Position numbers and translations under genes: made by a program. Below, in pieces: positions 42,698 to 51,738 of a stretch of 64,000 nucleotides of DNA. This DNA comes from Candidatus Bathyarchaeota archaeon (GTDB taxonomy: Archaea; Thermoproteota; Bathyarchaeia; Bathyarchaeales; DTEX01): the NCBI GenBank assembly GCA_018396995.1, contig JAGTQB010000002.1:1-64000 (forward strand). The letters run 5' to 3'. The notes under the pieces were generated by a model. It was not told where the DNA came from. It made no database searches and saw nothing but the letters and a program-made list of their open reading frames with translations. The first letter of the stretch is position 1. The number at the start of each line of letters is the position of its first letter.

Positions 42698-44980
42698 ATG
42701 CGTTTAAAGATAATTGTTTCTGGCATTGTTCAGGGGGTTGGTTTCCGCCCCTTCATATATAGAACTGCTGTTAAGAACCGCTTGAAGGGTTATGTTAGGA
42801 ATAGAGGGGACTCGTGTGTAGAAATAGTTGTTGATGGCGGGGACGAAGATATAAAAAGATTTCTAAGAGATCTTATTGAGAAGAAACCTCCGTTAGCCAG
42901 GATTTATGAGGTTATAACTACGCCCATTGAATCCACTGGGGAAAATTACGAGGACTTTAAAATATATAGGAGTTCTGATGAAGCGGAGTTATCTGGCTCG
43001 GTTATACCCCCAGACATAGCTATATGCGACGAGTGTCTTATGGAGATGCGTGATCCATCAAACCCAAGATACGATTACTTCTTCATAACATGCGTAAACT
43101 GTGGGCCTAGATATACGATCATAGAAGATGTCCCATATGATAGGGAGAACACCACGATGCGGGACTTCCAAATGTGCGGCTTCTGTAAGTCGGAGTACAT
43201 GGATCCCATAAACAGGAGGTTCCACGCGCAAACCGTCGCATGTCCGAGGTGTGGCCCAAGGGCATATTTACTGGATGCTAATGGTGGCATTGTTGAGTGT
43301 AGGGATCCAATTAGGGAAGCTGGTAGGCTCATTTCTGAGGGGTGTATTATTGCGGTTAAAGGTTATGGAGGCTTCCATATAGCTGCCTCAACCCTTCTCG
43401 ATGAGCCGCTTAAGAGATTAAGGGCTGCAAAGCATAGGAGGCAGAAACCATTCGCTATAATGGCTAGGAGCTTAGAGGCTGTGAAGAGCTTTGCTAAGGT
43501 AAGCTCCTGGGAGGAGAAGGTATTAACATCCTATGAGCGCCCAATAGTTTTGTTAGAGAAAGGCGAAAACTACTATTTATCTGAGCTTATTTCTCCGGGC
43601 CTACATAATGTTGGTGTAATGTTACCCTATACTGGATTACATTACATGCTGTTTGACTGGGTTAAAGATCCGGCTTTTGTCATGACCAGCGCCAACCCGC
43701 CAAACCAGCCGATAATTAAAGATGATGATGAAGCCCTAAGGAAGTTACGCGGCCTAGTAGACTATTTTCTAATGCATAATAGGCGTATAGCCCATAGGTG
43801 TGACGACTCGGTTTTACGCTTGCATGGATATAAGCCAGTCTTTATAAGGAGGTCGAGGGGTTATGCACCGGAGCCGATTAGGCTGAGACTTAAGGCTAGG
43901 AGCTCCGCACTCGGGCTTGGGGGCGAAAAGAATAATACTGCGTGTCTCGTGGTTGGCGATAAAGCCTTCCTCTCGCAGCATATAGGTGACGTTGAGAACC
44001 TTGAGACTCTAGTGTTCCTTGAGTCCGCATCCAAGAGACTTATGCGCTTAACGAATAGTAATGTTGATGTGGTTGCATGCGACCTACACCCAAAGTTCGC
44101 CACCACAATGCTGGCTAGTAGACTCTCTGAGGAGTATGGCTGCAGGGTTCTTCAGGTTCAGCATCACTACGCCCATACAGCCGCCTTGTTAGCTGAACAT
44201 GGGCTAAATGAGATTATAGCCATATGCTGTGATGGCTATGGATACGGTTTGGATGGAGGTGCGTGGGGCGGAGAAATAATATTCGGCTCGCTCAATCCGC
44301 TGGAGTTTAAGCGACTGGGCCATCTAGAGGAGCAGCCACTGCTTGGAGGGGATATGGCAACAAGATACCCTATTAGGGTTGCAGCTGGCATACTATATAA
44401 GCGCGTGGATATAGAAGAATGGCTTATGGAGAACAGTATTAATTTGCCCCATGGGCTTAGAGAGGCGCAGCTCATACTCTCAAAGCTTAAGAGGGGTGAC
44501 GTTAGAATTAAGACAACCAGCTGTGGTAGAGTTCTGGATGCAGCCTCGGCAATTCTGGGAGTATGTTATGAAAGAACATATGAGGGTGAGCCTGCAATGA
44601 AGCTCGAGTCGGCGGCAATAAACGGTAGAAATGTTATTGAGCTTGAACCGCAAATCAGGGGGACAACATTAGAGACAACTAACATAATAGTCTCGCTATT
44701 CGAGGGAAGAAAGGTTTACTCTAGGAGGGATTTAGCCTACTCTATTCACTATTATTTGGCTAGGGGATTGGCTAAGCTGGCCGTTGATCTAGCGATAGAG
44801 TATGGTGTTAAGAGCATCGGCTTTACTGGGGGCGTCGCATGCAATCAAATAATTACTGACATTATGCGCAGTTTCATTGAGGAGAGCGGACTAAATTTTT
44901 TCGTTCACGAAGCCGTGCCACCCGGCGATGGTGGTTTATCATTTGGCCAAGCAATCGCGGCTGCTTTCTCTCAAGATTAA
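42698..44980 (+). CDS. hypF: Carbamoyltransferase HypF
   Basis: 760 residues, full length. An acylphosphatase domain (GIVQGVGFRPFIYR, 1-90), two zinc-finger-like Cys sets (CDEC, CVNC, CGFC, CPRC), a YrdC-like domain (HRRQKPFAIMARS) and a Kae1-like domain (HHYAHTAALLAEH, GYGYGLDGG, FTGGVACNQ) occur in order. It uses carbamoyl phosphate to make the thiocarbamate on HypE, the source of the CN ligands of the NiFe site. HypE, HypA and HypB are not in the window. Confidence 0.95.
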   Translation: MRLKIIVSGIVQGVGFRPFIYRTAVKNRLKGYVRNRGDSCVEIVVDGGDEDIKRFLRDLIEKKPPLARIYEVITTPIESTGENYEDFKIYRSSDEAELSGSVIPPDIAICDECLMEMRDPSNPRYDYFFITCVNCGPRYTIIEDVPYDRENTTMRDFQMCGFCKSEYMDPINRRFHAQTVACPRCGPRAYLLDANGGIVECRDPIREAGRLISEGCIIAVKGYGGFHIAASTLLDEPLKRLRAAKHRRQKPFAIMARSLEAVKSFAKVSSWEEKVLTSYERPIVLLEKGENYYLSELISPGLHNVGVMLPYTGLHYMLFDWVKDPAFVMTSANPPNQPIIKDDDEALRKLRGLVDYFLMHNRRIAHRCDDSVLRLHGYKPVFIRRSRGYAPEPIRLRLKARSSALGLGGEKNNTACLVVGDKAFLSQHIGDVENLETLVFLESASKRLMRLTNSNVDVVACDLHPKFATTMLASRLSEEYGCRVLQVQHHYAHTAALLAEHGLNEIIAICCDGYGYGLDGGAWGGEIIFGSLNPLEFKRLGHLEEQPLLGGDMATRYPIRVAAGILYKRVDIEEWLMENSINLPHGLREAQLILSKLKRGDVRIKTTSCGRVLDAASAILGVCYERTYEGEPAMKLESAAINGRNVIELEPQIRGTTLETTNIIVSLFEGRKVYSRRDLAYSIHYYLARGLAKLAVDLAIEYGVKSIGFTGGVACNQIITDIMRSFIEESGLNFFVHEAVPPGDGGLSFGQAIAAAFSQD

Positions 44981-44991
44981 ATTACTTTTCC

Positions 44992-45954
44992 CTATAAGCC
45001 TAGAATTTCCTCCTTAATGGCCCTATGGGTCTCCGAGATGGGTGCAACTGTATTCACGACATATATGTCCAGGAGATTGAAGAGGTTCATGAAGAACCTC
45101 CTTCTCAAATTCGTTTTCCGTTCATCTCTAACTAATAGATGTGGATTGCAAAAGTCGGAGTTCTCAACACATTTAAGGGCTTCGCTTGGTGATAGCCTGC
45201 TAAAGATTGTCTTATCCTCAGGATCACGCTTCAAAATTATGGCCTTTTTAAGGGTCGTCATCGGAATAATCTTTCCCCTCCCAACGATCCACCTAACATT
45301 TACTATGGCTCTACCCATAGAATCAAACTCGGCTTTATCAACCAGCCTCTTATACTCTCCCCAAATCTCTGCTACATCTGCCTGGATATAAAAGTTCTTT
45401 TCTGACGCAAATGCAAGAGCTTCTCCCCCCATTAAGCGCACAAAGAACCAGTCGTCTGAGACAGCGCGCACCCCTTTAAGTCTTAAAAGCCCATAGGTAT
45501 GCGTTGTTTTCCCCGTACCTGGTGGCGCCATTAGGCAGACCCCCTGCCCATCTATATCTATACATGCACCATGAACGGAGTTTATTCCATGCTCATCCTC
45601 CAGTATATCGCTCGCAACGCTAAGGGCTATCGATTTGACCCAACCATAGTAGTCCACGTTTATTAAGAAGGCTGTTTTAGAAAGCGGATCGTATAGAACC
45701 TGCATCCTCCCATCCGTCTCACTTGTAACTACTAGTCTACCATGGGAGCGAATGCTCGCTGACATGGGATAAAAGCTTTCCTCCCATCTCTCCTTCACAT
45801 GCCTTTCATCAGTGAGGAGCTTAATACAGCAACCATAAATGTCAGCCTTAACTTCATAGAGAAACCGGCCACTATACTTCTCCATTAATTTATCCTTCTC
45901 CTCAATCGAAATTAATTTAACCTCATACTTCACAAGAATCCCCAAAATACACAT
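44992..45954 (-). CDS. PEPCK/HprK-like P-loop kinase of unknown substrate
   Basis: 320 residues. The middle has HGACIDIDGQGVCLMAPPGTGKTTHT, the P-loop form seen in HPr kinase and ATP-dependent PEP carboxykinase, followed by SDDWFFVR, the acidic metal-binding motif, and by a downstream basic and acidic set. The N-terminal 110 residues are not recognised. No HPr-like protein is visible. It lies between hypF and hypC but on the other strand, so it may be unrelated to the hydrogenase or could be a regulator. Start M1 or GTG at V8. Confidence 0.65.
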   Translation of the reverse strand: MCILGILVKYEVKLISIEEKDKLMEKYSGRFLYEVKADIYGCCIKLLTDERHVKERWEESFYPMSASIRSHGRLVVTSETDGRMQVLYDPLSKTAFLINVDYYGWVKSIALSVASDILEDEHGINSVHGACIDIDGQGVCLMAPPGTGKTTHTYGLLRLKGVRAVSDDWFFVRLMGGEALAFASEKNFYIQADVAEIWGEYKRLVDKAEFDSMGRAIVNVRWIVGRGKIIPMTTLKKAIILKRDPEDKTIFSRLSPSEALKCVENSDFCNPHLLVRDERKTNLRRRFFMNLFNLLDIYVVNTVAPISETHRAIKEEILGL

Positions 45955-46065
45955 AAAATGCGGAAAATTAAAATGCTATGGCTGCGTGCACATAGGTTTA
46001 TGATAAAGAAGATGTGCTGGAAAGGTATTTATTCTCCGCGTCCCATATTCTGAAGAGATTGGAAG

Positions 46066-46299
46066 ATGTGCTTGGCTGTTCCAGCCAAGGTTATCGAGAT
46101 AAATGGTGATTTGGCTAAAGTTGATTTTGGCGGCGGGGTAATTAGGGAGGCAAACATATCGCTTGTAGATGCCAAAGTTGGCGATTATGTCCTCATCCAC
46201 GCAGGCTATGCAATACAAGTCTTAGACGAGGAAGAGGCTAAAGAGACCCTGAGACTATGGATGGAGATTCTAAAAGCTGAGGAAGGGATGAGAGAATAA
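46066..46299 (+). CDS. hypC: Hydrogenase maturation chaperone HypC
   Basis: 77 residues. It starts MCLAVPAKV with the essential Cys2 and has the VGDYVLIHAGYAIQ segment. HypC carries the Fe(CN)2CO group together with HypD and hands it to the large subunit. The stop TAA shares one base with the hypD ATG (TAATG). Confidence 0.96.
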   Translation: MCLAVPAKVIEINGDLAKVDFGGGVIREANISLVDAKVGDYVLIHAGYAIQVLDEEEAKETLRLWMEILKAEEGMRE

Positions 46300-47396
46300 T
46301 GCTCCTTAAAGATTTTAGGGATCCATGGCTCGCTAAAAGGATAGTTGAAAAGATACATGAGATTTCTCCTAAAAAAGACGTGGTAAAAATTTGTCATGTA
46401 TGTGGGACTCATGAATGGACGATATCACATTACGGCATAAGAAGTCTATTGCCAAGTAACGTTGATGTTATTGCTGGCCCAGGCTGCCCGGTATGCATTG
46501 TCCCAGCTTCAGAAGTGGATGAGGCCATTGAGCTAGCGTTAAAGGGGGCAACTCTCATATGTTTTGGTGATGCAGCTAGGGTTCCGGGCTCACAGCTGTC
46601 TCTTATAGAGGCTAAAGCCAAGGGTGCTGATATCCAAATAGTTTATAGTGTTATGGATGCCGTGAAGGTGGCTGAGAAGGAGCCGAATAGAGAATTCGTC
46701 TTCTTTGCAATAGGCTTTGAGACGACGGCCCCCTTAACCGCTTATGAAGTGCTCAAAAAGCCTCCTAGAAACCTTAGTTTCCTAATATCTCATAGGCTTA
46801 TTCCACCAGCCATGGAGCTCATGCTAGGTATAGGTGACTTGCAAATAGATGCCTTTATAGCCCCGGGTCACGTCAGCACAATTATAGGGTTAGAGCCATA
46901 CGAGGTATTCCCGAAGGTTTATCGGATGCCGACAATCGTAGCTGGTTTCGAGCCGATAGATGTCCTCCTTGCAATATACATGGCCTTAAAACAGATTAAG
47001 AACCGCATAGCAATTCTAGAAAACGAGTATAAGCGGGCGGTAAAATGGGATGGCAATGTTAAGGCAAAGGAGCTTATAAAAAAGGCCTTTAAAGTCGTTA
47101 GCGGAAATTGGCGTGGTCTAGGCAGAATACCAGACTCAACATTGGCACTTAGGGAGGAATATTTGGAGTATGACGCCCATGAAAAGCATGGTGTTAGAAT
47201 TGAGAGGGGGATGGATATCCCCCCGGGGTGCCAATGCCACCTGGTTATAATAGGGAAGATAAAGCCAATAGAGTGCCCACTATTTATGAAGGCATGTACC
47301 CCCCAGAAACCAGTAGGGTCGTGCATGGTTGGAATAGAGGGAACATGTAGAATATGGGCTTCAGCCCGGCAAGAATTGAAGCCAAAGTTTATCTAA
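46299..47396 (+). CDS. hypD: Hydrogenase maturation factor HypD
   Basis: 365 residues. CHVCGTHEWTI, GPGCPVCIVP, the GFETTAP motif and the C-terminal [4Fe-4S] cysteines (CQCHLVI, CPLF, CTPQ) are present. HypD with HypC assembles the Fe(CN)2CO unit. One-base overlap with hypC shows tight coupling. Confidence 0.96.
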   Translation: MLLKDFRDPWLAKRIVEKIHEISPKKDVVKICHVCGTHEWTISHYGIRSLLPSNVDVIAGPGCPVCIVPASEVDEAIELALKGATLICFGDAARVPGSQLSLIEAKAKGADIQIVYSVMDAVKVAEKEPNREFVFFAIGFETTAPLTAYEVLKKPPRNLSFLISHRLIPPAMELMLGIGDLQIDAFIAPGHVSTIIGLEPYEVFPKVYRMPTIVAGFEPIDVLLAIYMALKQIKNRIAILENEYKRAVKWDGNVKAKELIKKAFKVVSGNWRGLGRIPDSTLALREEYLEYDAHEKHGVRIERGMDIPPGCQCHLVIIGKIKPIECPLFMKACTPQKPVGSCMVGIEGTCRIWASARQELKPKFI

Positions 47397-47458
47397 AGGT
47401 ATATTATTAAGGTTTAAATAAACCCCTTACAGTTGCATCAAAATTTCTGGTGATCCCT

Positions 47459-47974
47459 TTGGAGCTTGAGATTATTAATGCCAAGATGAACCCCCTAAGT
47501 GATGAAGATATTAGAGATATTGTTGAGATAGAGTGCCATCCATTGGTTAGGAAATGGCTTGTAGAGTACACGATTAAGGGATTTGAGGAGGAGCTTAGGG
47601 AGTACAAGGATTTCTTTAGTAAGCTACGCGGCAATGATAGGGTTGAGGTTTTGGTTGCAAAGATGAATAACCGGGTCGTTGGTTTCTTAGCCCTCTGGTG
47701 TGTTGATAATTGCGATGAGCAGGCAATGAGTATAGGGATAAGCGTTCACCCGGATTACTGGGGTAAAAATATAGCATCGACCCTCGTTAGGGAATCGATA
47801 AAGCTGGCTAAAAATAGGGGTGTGAAAAAGCTTATTATAGAGACTTTGGAGGAAAATGGTGCCATGAGACGAGTAGCGGAAAAACTTGGTTTCAAGCTTG
47901 AAACAGTTAGGAGGGGGATAATTTTTAAAGATGGTGTATGCCATAATGAGGTTGCTTATACGCTGAGGATATGA
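47459..47974 (+). CDS. GNAT family N-acetyltransferase
   Basis: About 171 residues. The acetyl-CoA site motif is seen in VHPDYWGKNIASTLVRESI, with a preceding beta-4 strand AMSIGISV and a C-terminal ENGAMRRVAEKLGF helix. The ORF track starts at GTG 47450; TTG 47459, with GGTGATC before it, is equally possible. It lies 109 bp upstream of the lysine 2,3-aminomutase gene. In methanogens AblA (aminomutase) and AblB (a larger GNAT) make N-epsilon-acetyl-beta-lysine, so a similar partnership is conceivable. RimI-like protein acetylation is the alternative. Confidence 0.8.
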   Translation: MELEIINAKMNPLSDEDIRDIVEIECHPLVRKWLVEYTIKGFEEELREYKDFFSKLRGNDRVEVLVAKMNNRVVGFLALWCVDNCDEQAMSIGISVHPDYWGKNIASTLVRESIKLAKNRGVKKLIIETLEENGAMRRVAEKLGFKLETVRRGIIFKDGVCHNEVAYTLRI

Positions 47975-48039
47975 ACCACGGTAACTCTAAAAATGTTAAT
48001 AGAAAACTTTAATAGTTAGTGTATTTGGCATACATACTT

Positions 48040-48065
48040 ACTGTAGCACCATTTGGTGCTACAGT
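48040..48065. promoter_or_regulatory. 26-bp perfect palindrome before the aminomutase gene
   Basis: ACTGTAGCACCA and TGGTGCTACAGT are exact reverse complements around a TT centre, 18 bp before the ATG at 48084. A TATA-like CTTTAATAG lies upstream near 48007. No clear ribosome site stands between the palindrome and the ATG. It may be a repressor site, or a leader hairpin that controls translation. Confidence 0.6.
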
Positions 48066-48083
48066 GGGCGCGCGAAATAAAAT

Positions 48084-49199
48084 ATGGGGGAAGATTGGAA
48101 AAGTATTCTCCGGAAAAGCATTACTAGACCGGAGCAGATTCTTGAAAGGTTTAAGGTTGACATTAAGCCCATAAAAGCTGTTGCCGAAGTTTACCCAATG
48201 TTTGTATCAAAGTACTATTTCGATCTTATAGAAGAGGTTGATGACCCGATATGGAAGCAATGCATACCAAACCCACTTGAACTCCAGGATCCATATGGAT
48301 ACGAGGATCCGCTTAATGAGGAAGGGGATAGCCCGGTGCCCGGTTTAGTGCATAGGTATCCTGATAGAGTTTTGATGTGTGTTTCAAATAGCTGCGCAAC
48401 ATATTGTAGATTCTGCACTAGGAAGAGGAAGGTTGGTAAGCCCTCCATTAAATTCTCGGACGACATTTATCTAGCGCAAATCAAATATATTCGTGAGAAT
48501 CCAGGAATCAGAGACGTTCTTCTCTCAGGCGGAGACCCCTTTATGCTGCCGGATGAGAAAATAGAGTTCCTTTTAAAGAAACTTAGGGCTATTCCACACG
48601 TTGAGATACTGAGGATAGGGACTAGAGTTCCATGCACGCTGCCCCAGAGAATAACTCCAAAACTATGTAGAATCCTTAAAAAGTATCACCCATTGTACGT
48701 GAATGTCCACTTTGAGCACCCACGTGAGATAACTGAAGAGAGCGAGCGCGCATGTGGATTATTAGCCGACGCTGGGATACCACTTGGAAACCAGTCCGTC
48801 CTATTAAGGGGCGTTAACGATGACCCAGAGATCATGAAGAACCTAGTCCATAAGCTCCTTAAGATACGCGTTAGGCCATATTATTTATTCCAAATGGATC
48901 TCGTGAAGGGAACGTATCATTTTAGGACTAGGGTTGAGGTTGGACTTAAAATAATTGAAAGTCTCATTGGATGGACTTCTGGGCTAGCCGTGCCGAGGTT
49001 CGTTATAGATGCGCCGGGCGGTGGGGGAAAGATTCCAATCCAGCCAAACTATATTGTCTCAATAGATGATGAAAAAATTGTTCTAAGAAACTATGAGGGG
49101 AAGTTATTCGTTTATCCGCAGATACCTCCAGAGGGGCGAGACTACAAAGTTTATATGCAATACTTAACTCCTTTGAATTCCCCAGGTAAAGTGGCTTAG
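48084..49199 (+). CDS. Lysine 2,3-aminomutase (KamA/AblA family)
   Basis: 371 residues. Radical SAM cysteines C104, C108, C111 (CATYCRFC) and the PLP lysine in PGGGGK (K316). The two aspartates that bind the epsilon-amino group of lysine in the clostridial enzyme have counterparts in FQMDLVKG (D272) and FVIDAPGG (D309); glutamate mutases replace them. So conversion of L-lysine to L-beta-lysine is likely. Close downstream (23 bp) is an ATP-grasp ligase gene, and upstream a GNAT gene. Confidence 0.92.
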   Translation: MGEDWKSILRKSITRPEQILERFKVDIKPIKAVAEVYPMFVSKYYFDLIEEVDDPIWKQCIPNPLELQDPYGYEDPLNEEGDSPVPGLVHRYPDRVLMCVSNSCATYCRFCTRKRKVGKPSIKFSDDIYLAQIKYIRENPGIRDVLLSGGDPFMLPDEKIEFLLKKLRAIPHVEILRIGTRVPCTLPQRITPKLCRILKKYHPLYVNVHFEHPREITEESERACGLLADAGIPLGNQSVLLRGVNDDPEIMKNLVHKLLKIRVRPYYLFQMDLVKGTYHFRTRVEVGLKIIESLIGWTSGLAVPRFVIDAPGGGGKIPIQPNYIVSIDDEKIVLRNYEGKLFVYPQIPPEGRDYKVYMQYLTPLNSPGKVA

Positions 49200-49222
49200 G
49201 AGCACTGGGGTGCTTTTTTCTA

Positions 49223-50278
49223 ATGCCCCTCAGAGTTGGCTTAACATATAACCTTAGGAGAAAAGTTAAGCCTGGTGATAATTTACCAGAAGACTTCTAT
49301 GTAGAGTTTGATGAGGAGAGCACTGTTAACGCTATTGCTTCGGCTTTGAGGAAGGGTGGATGTAGAGTAATAAAGATTGAGGCTGACGAAAACGCCTACA
49401 TGAGATTACGTAGATGCAAGCCAGACATAGTGTTTAATATTGCTGAGGGGCTTCTTGGCGAAAGTAGGGAGTCGCATATACCAGTTATACTTGAGATGCT
49501 TGGCATACCATATACTGGCTCAGGCCCGGCAACCTTAGCTATATGCCTAAATAAAGCTATGACGCATAAGGTTTTAAGCGCATATGATATCCCATCACCG
49601 AACTTTCAGGTTTTTAGACGAGCCGACGAGAACCTTGATAGTAGTCTCAATTTCCCGCTAGTTGTTAAACCATTACTTGAAGGTTCAAGTAAAGGGATTA
49701 GAAGCAGTTCTCTTGTGAGAGATGAGGAAAGTCTTAGGAGGCAGGTCTCATGGATTATAGAAAACTATCATCAGCCAGCCATAGTTGAAGAATTTATGCC
49801 GGGTAGAGAATTCACCGTTGGATTAATAGGTAATGATGAGCCATATGTCCTACCAATAGTTGAGATACAGCTTGACAAGCTACCAAAAGGTGTAAGCCCA
49901 ATATACTCCTATGAGGCTAAGTGGGTTTGGGACACTCTTGAGAAACCCCTGGATATATTTAGGTGCCCAGCAGACATTCCACCTGAGCTTAATGAAGAGA
50001 TAAGGGAAATAGCCATTAAAACCTTCGAGATTTTGGAGTGCAGAGATATATGCCGCATAGACATAAGGTTAGATGGGGATGGGGTTCCGAGGGTCTTAGA
50101 AGTCAATCCATTACCGGGACTAATACCAGACCCCGATGCCCACTCATGCCTACCAGAAGCAGCTAGGGCCGCTGGCTTCACATATGAAGAGCTTATCTGC
50201 ACAATCCTTTGGCAGGCCTTAAAGAGGTATGGGATCCATCACCTCTTCGTGAAGAGACATTTGGTGAAGCTTCCATAA
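49223..50278 (+). CDS. D-Ala-D-Ala-ligase-like ATP-grasp enzyme (first copy)
   Basis: 351 residues with the Ddl layout. An N-terminal domain has FNIAEGLLGESRES and GIPYTGSGP. The ATP-grasp domain has FPLVVKPLLEGSSKGI, PGREFTVGLIG and RIDIRLDGDG...VLEVNPLPGL for Mg and ATP. It should join a carboxylate to an amino group through an acyl phosphate. Archaea of this kind have no peptidoglycan, so D-Ala is not the expected substrate. It follows the aminomutase by 23 bp, so beta-lysine or a derivative could be used. Confidence 0.85.
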   Translation: MPLRVGLTYNLRRKVKPGDNLPEDFYVEFDEESTVNAIASALRKGGCRVIKIEADENAYMRLRRCKPDIVFNIAEGLLGESRESHIPVILEMLGIPYTGSGPATLAICLNKAMTHKVLSAYDIPSPNFQVFRRADENLDSSLNFPLVVKPLLEGSSKGIRSSSLVRDEESLRRQVSWIIENYHQPAIVEEFMPGREFTVGLIGNDEPYVLPIVEIQLDKLPKGVSPIYSYEAKWVWDTLEKPLDIFRCPADIPPELNEEIREIAIKTFEILECRDICRIDIRLDGDGVPRVLEVNPLPGLIPDPDAHSCLPEAARAAGFTYEELICTILWQALKRYGIHHLFVKRHLVKLP

Positions 50279-50297
50279 GAGATCATCTTCCATGCAG

Positions 50298-51308
50298 CTA
50301 AGAACCTCTATCAGCCCTCTCCAGAGCAAACTCTAATATCTTTTTAATAAAGTCTTCAAAGGAGATTCCCGCAACCTTTAGAGATCTAGTGAATCCAGCC
50401 TCCGGGGATACGTCGGGGTTTGGGTTAACTTCGAGGACATACGGCTTTCCAGTCTTATCCTCAAACCGTATATCAACCCTTGCGTAATCCCGGCATCCCA
50501 GCACTCTATAAGCCCTTAACGCCGCGTCCTCCACCTTACTTCTAACATCTTCATCCAGCTCCGCGGGGCAAACTGGTCTGGTCTTAATATATTCCTCGCT
50601 TTCCTTAAACCACTTAGCCTTATAGTCAACTATTTTCGGCTCATCTTCAAAATCAAAAATTATTTCAGATATTGGGAGAACGATTGGGCTCTCATTGCCA
50701 AGTATTGACACGTTAAATTCTCTTCCACTTATATATTCCTCTACGAGGGCTGGCTGCCTATAGGTATCATTTATATACTCAACTTGGCTCTTGAGCTCCA
50801 TTAGGTTCTTAACGAAGCTGCGCCGAGTAATGCCTATGCTCGCATCTTCTCTCAATGGCTTAACAATTAACGGAAAACTTAGAGATACATGAGGCTTATC
50901 ATGTTTCATCATGATGCAGTAATCTGGCGTTGGCACACCATAAGCCTTCAAAACAGCCTTCGCTAGACCCTTATCTTGGCAGAGTCCCAGCGTTAACGGT
51001 GTAGATCCAGTGTATGGTATCCTCAGAAGCTCAAGGATAGATGGTATACACATCTCAAGGCTACTATCCCCCATAAAGCCCTCACAAAGATTTATGACGG
51101 CGTCCAGCTCACTGGTTTTTAGGGCCCTGATAACTTCCTCAATGTCATCCCCTACTGGAAGAAGGCAGTAATGGATGCCAAGTCTTTCAAGGGCCTCTTG
51201 TACAGCATTTACCTGGTCTAAGATTTCTTCCTCAGCTAAGTAGTCTATTTCTTCGCCCTTCAGCGGCTTCATAGGCAAATTAAAGAGTATACCAACTCTA
51301 AGGGCCAT
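50298..51308 (-). CDS. D-Ala-D-Ala-ligase-like ATP-grasp enzyme (second copy)
   Basis: 336 residues, a diverged paralogue of the protein at 49223, with the same opening (ALRVGILFNL), CEGFMGDSSLEM, GIPYTG-like IPYTGSTP, FPLIVKPLREDASIGI, REFNVSILG and the metal motif RVDIRF...VLEVNPNPD. It converges on the first copy with a 19-bp gap. All ATP-grasp residues are kept, so it should be active. The pair may add two units in turn or act on different substrates. Confidence 0.85.
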   Translation of the reverse strand: MALRVGILFNLPMKPLKGEEIDYLAEEEILDQVNAVQEALERLGIHYCLLPVGDDIEEVIRALKTSELDAVINLCEGFMGDSSLEMCIPSILELLRIPYTGSTPLTLGLCQDKGLAKAVLKAYGVPTPDYCIMMKHDKPHVSLSFPLIVKPLREDASIGITRRSFVKNLMELKSQVEYINDTYRQPALVEEYISGREFNVSILGNESPIVLPISEIIFDFEDEPKIVDYKAKWFKESEEYIKTRPVCPAELDEDVRSKVEDAALRAYRVLGCRDYARVDIRFEDKTGKPYVLEVNPNPDVSPEAGFTRSLKVAGISFEDFIKKILEFALERADRGS

Positions 51309-51478
51309 ATCCCCATCACTTCTAAAATACTTTTAAATTTTATAGAGATCGCTGGGCAGCCCATCATCTTTAATCAAACCTTATATTTAACCAGCCCTTA
51401 AGGCTATCTGAATATAGTTAACAGATTAACCTGGTGTTCTGTGGCTTGAATTATACCCTATAACTTGCTATTTCATCA

Positions 51479-51729
51479 TCACTCAATGGCACTACAGTTA
51501 TCTTCCTCTTCCCTATCTTTGTGTCTACATAATACTTTTACCTTGTAGTTATCGCCGCAATCTATGCAGGGGTTCATTTGGCTTCCATAATCATATTTCG
51601 GCTTGACGAGCATGTCTAAGTAGTCCTGACTCAGAAAGATGAAGTGCACTTTTATGTTGAAGTCCTTAGTAATCTTATCTGATAAAAAATTGTAGCCATA
51701 TTTAGAGGTCTTAGACCCAAAATTAATTG
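51479..51729 (-). pseudogene. Remnant of a PP-loop ATPase (ThiI/MnmA-like) gene, frameshifted
   Basis: Between the ATP-grasp and feoB genes the minus strand encodes IKVHFIFLSQDYLDMLVKP followed by KYDYGSQMNPCIDCG, a motif of ThiI/MnmA-like tRNA-thiolation PP-loop proteins (YGxxMNPCIDC). There is no start codon and no N-terminal P-loop. After CIDCG the frame turns into an unlikely tail, while the neighbouring frame reads YYVDTKIGKRKITVVPLSDDEIA, so a frameshift near 51557 is probable. The rest of the 430-bp gap holds nothing else I recognise. Confidence 0.55.
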
Positions 51730-51738
51730 TTTTTTCTT

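Noticed and set aside
48084-49199. Reading the KamA protein as glutamate 2,3-aminomutase
   Set aside because: Both aspartates that bind the lysine side-chain amino group are conserved; glutamate mutases replace them.
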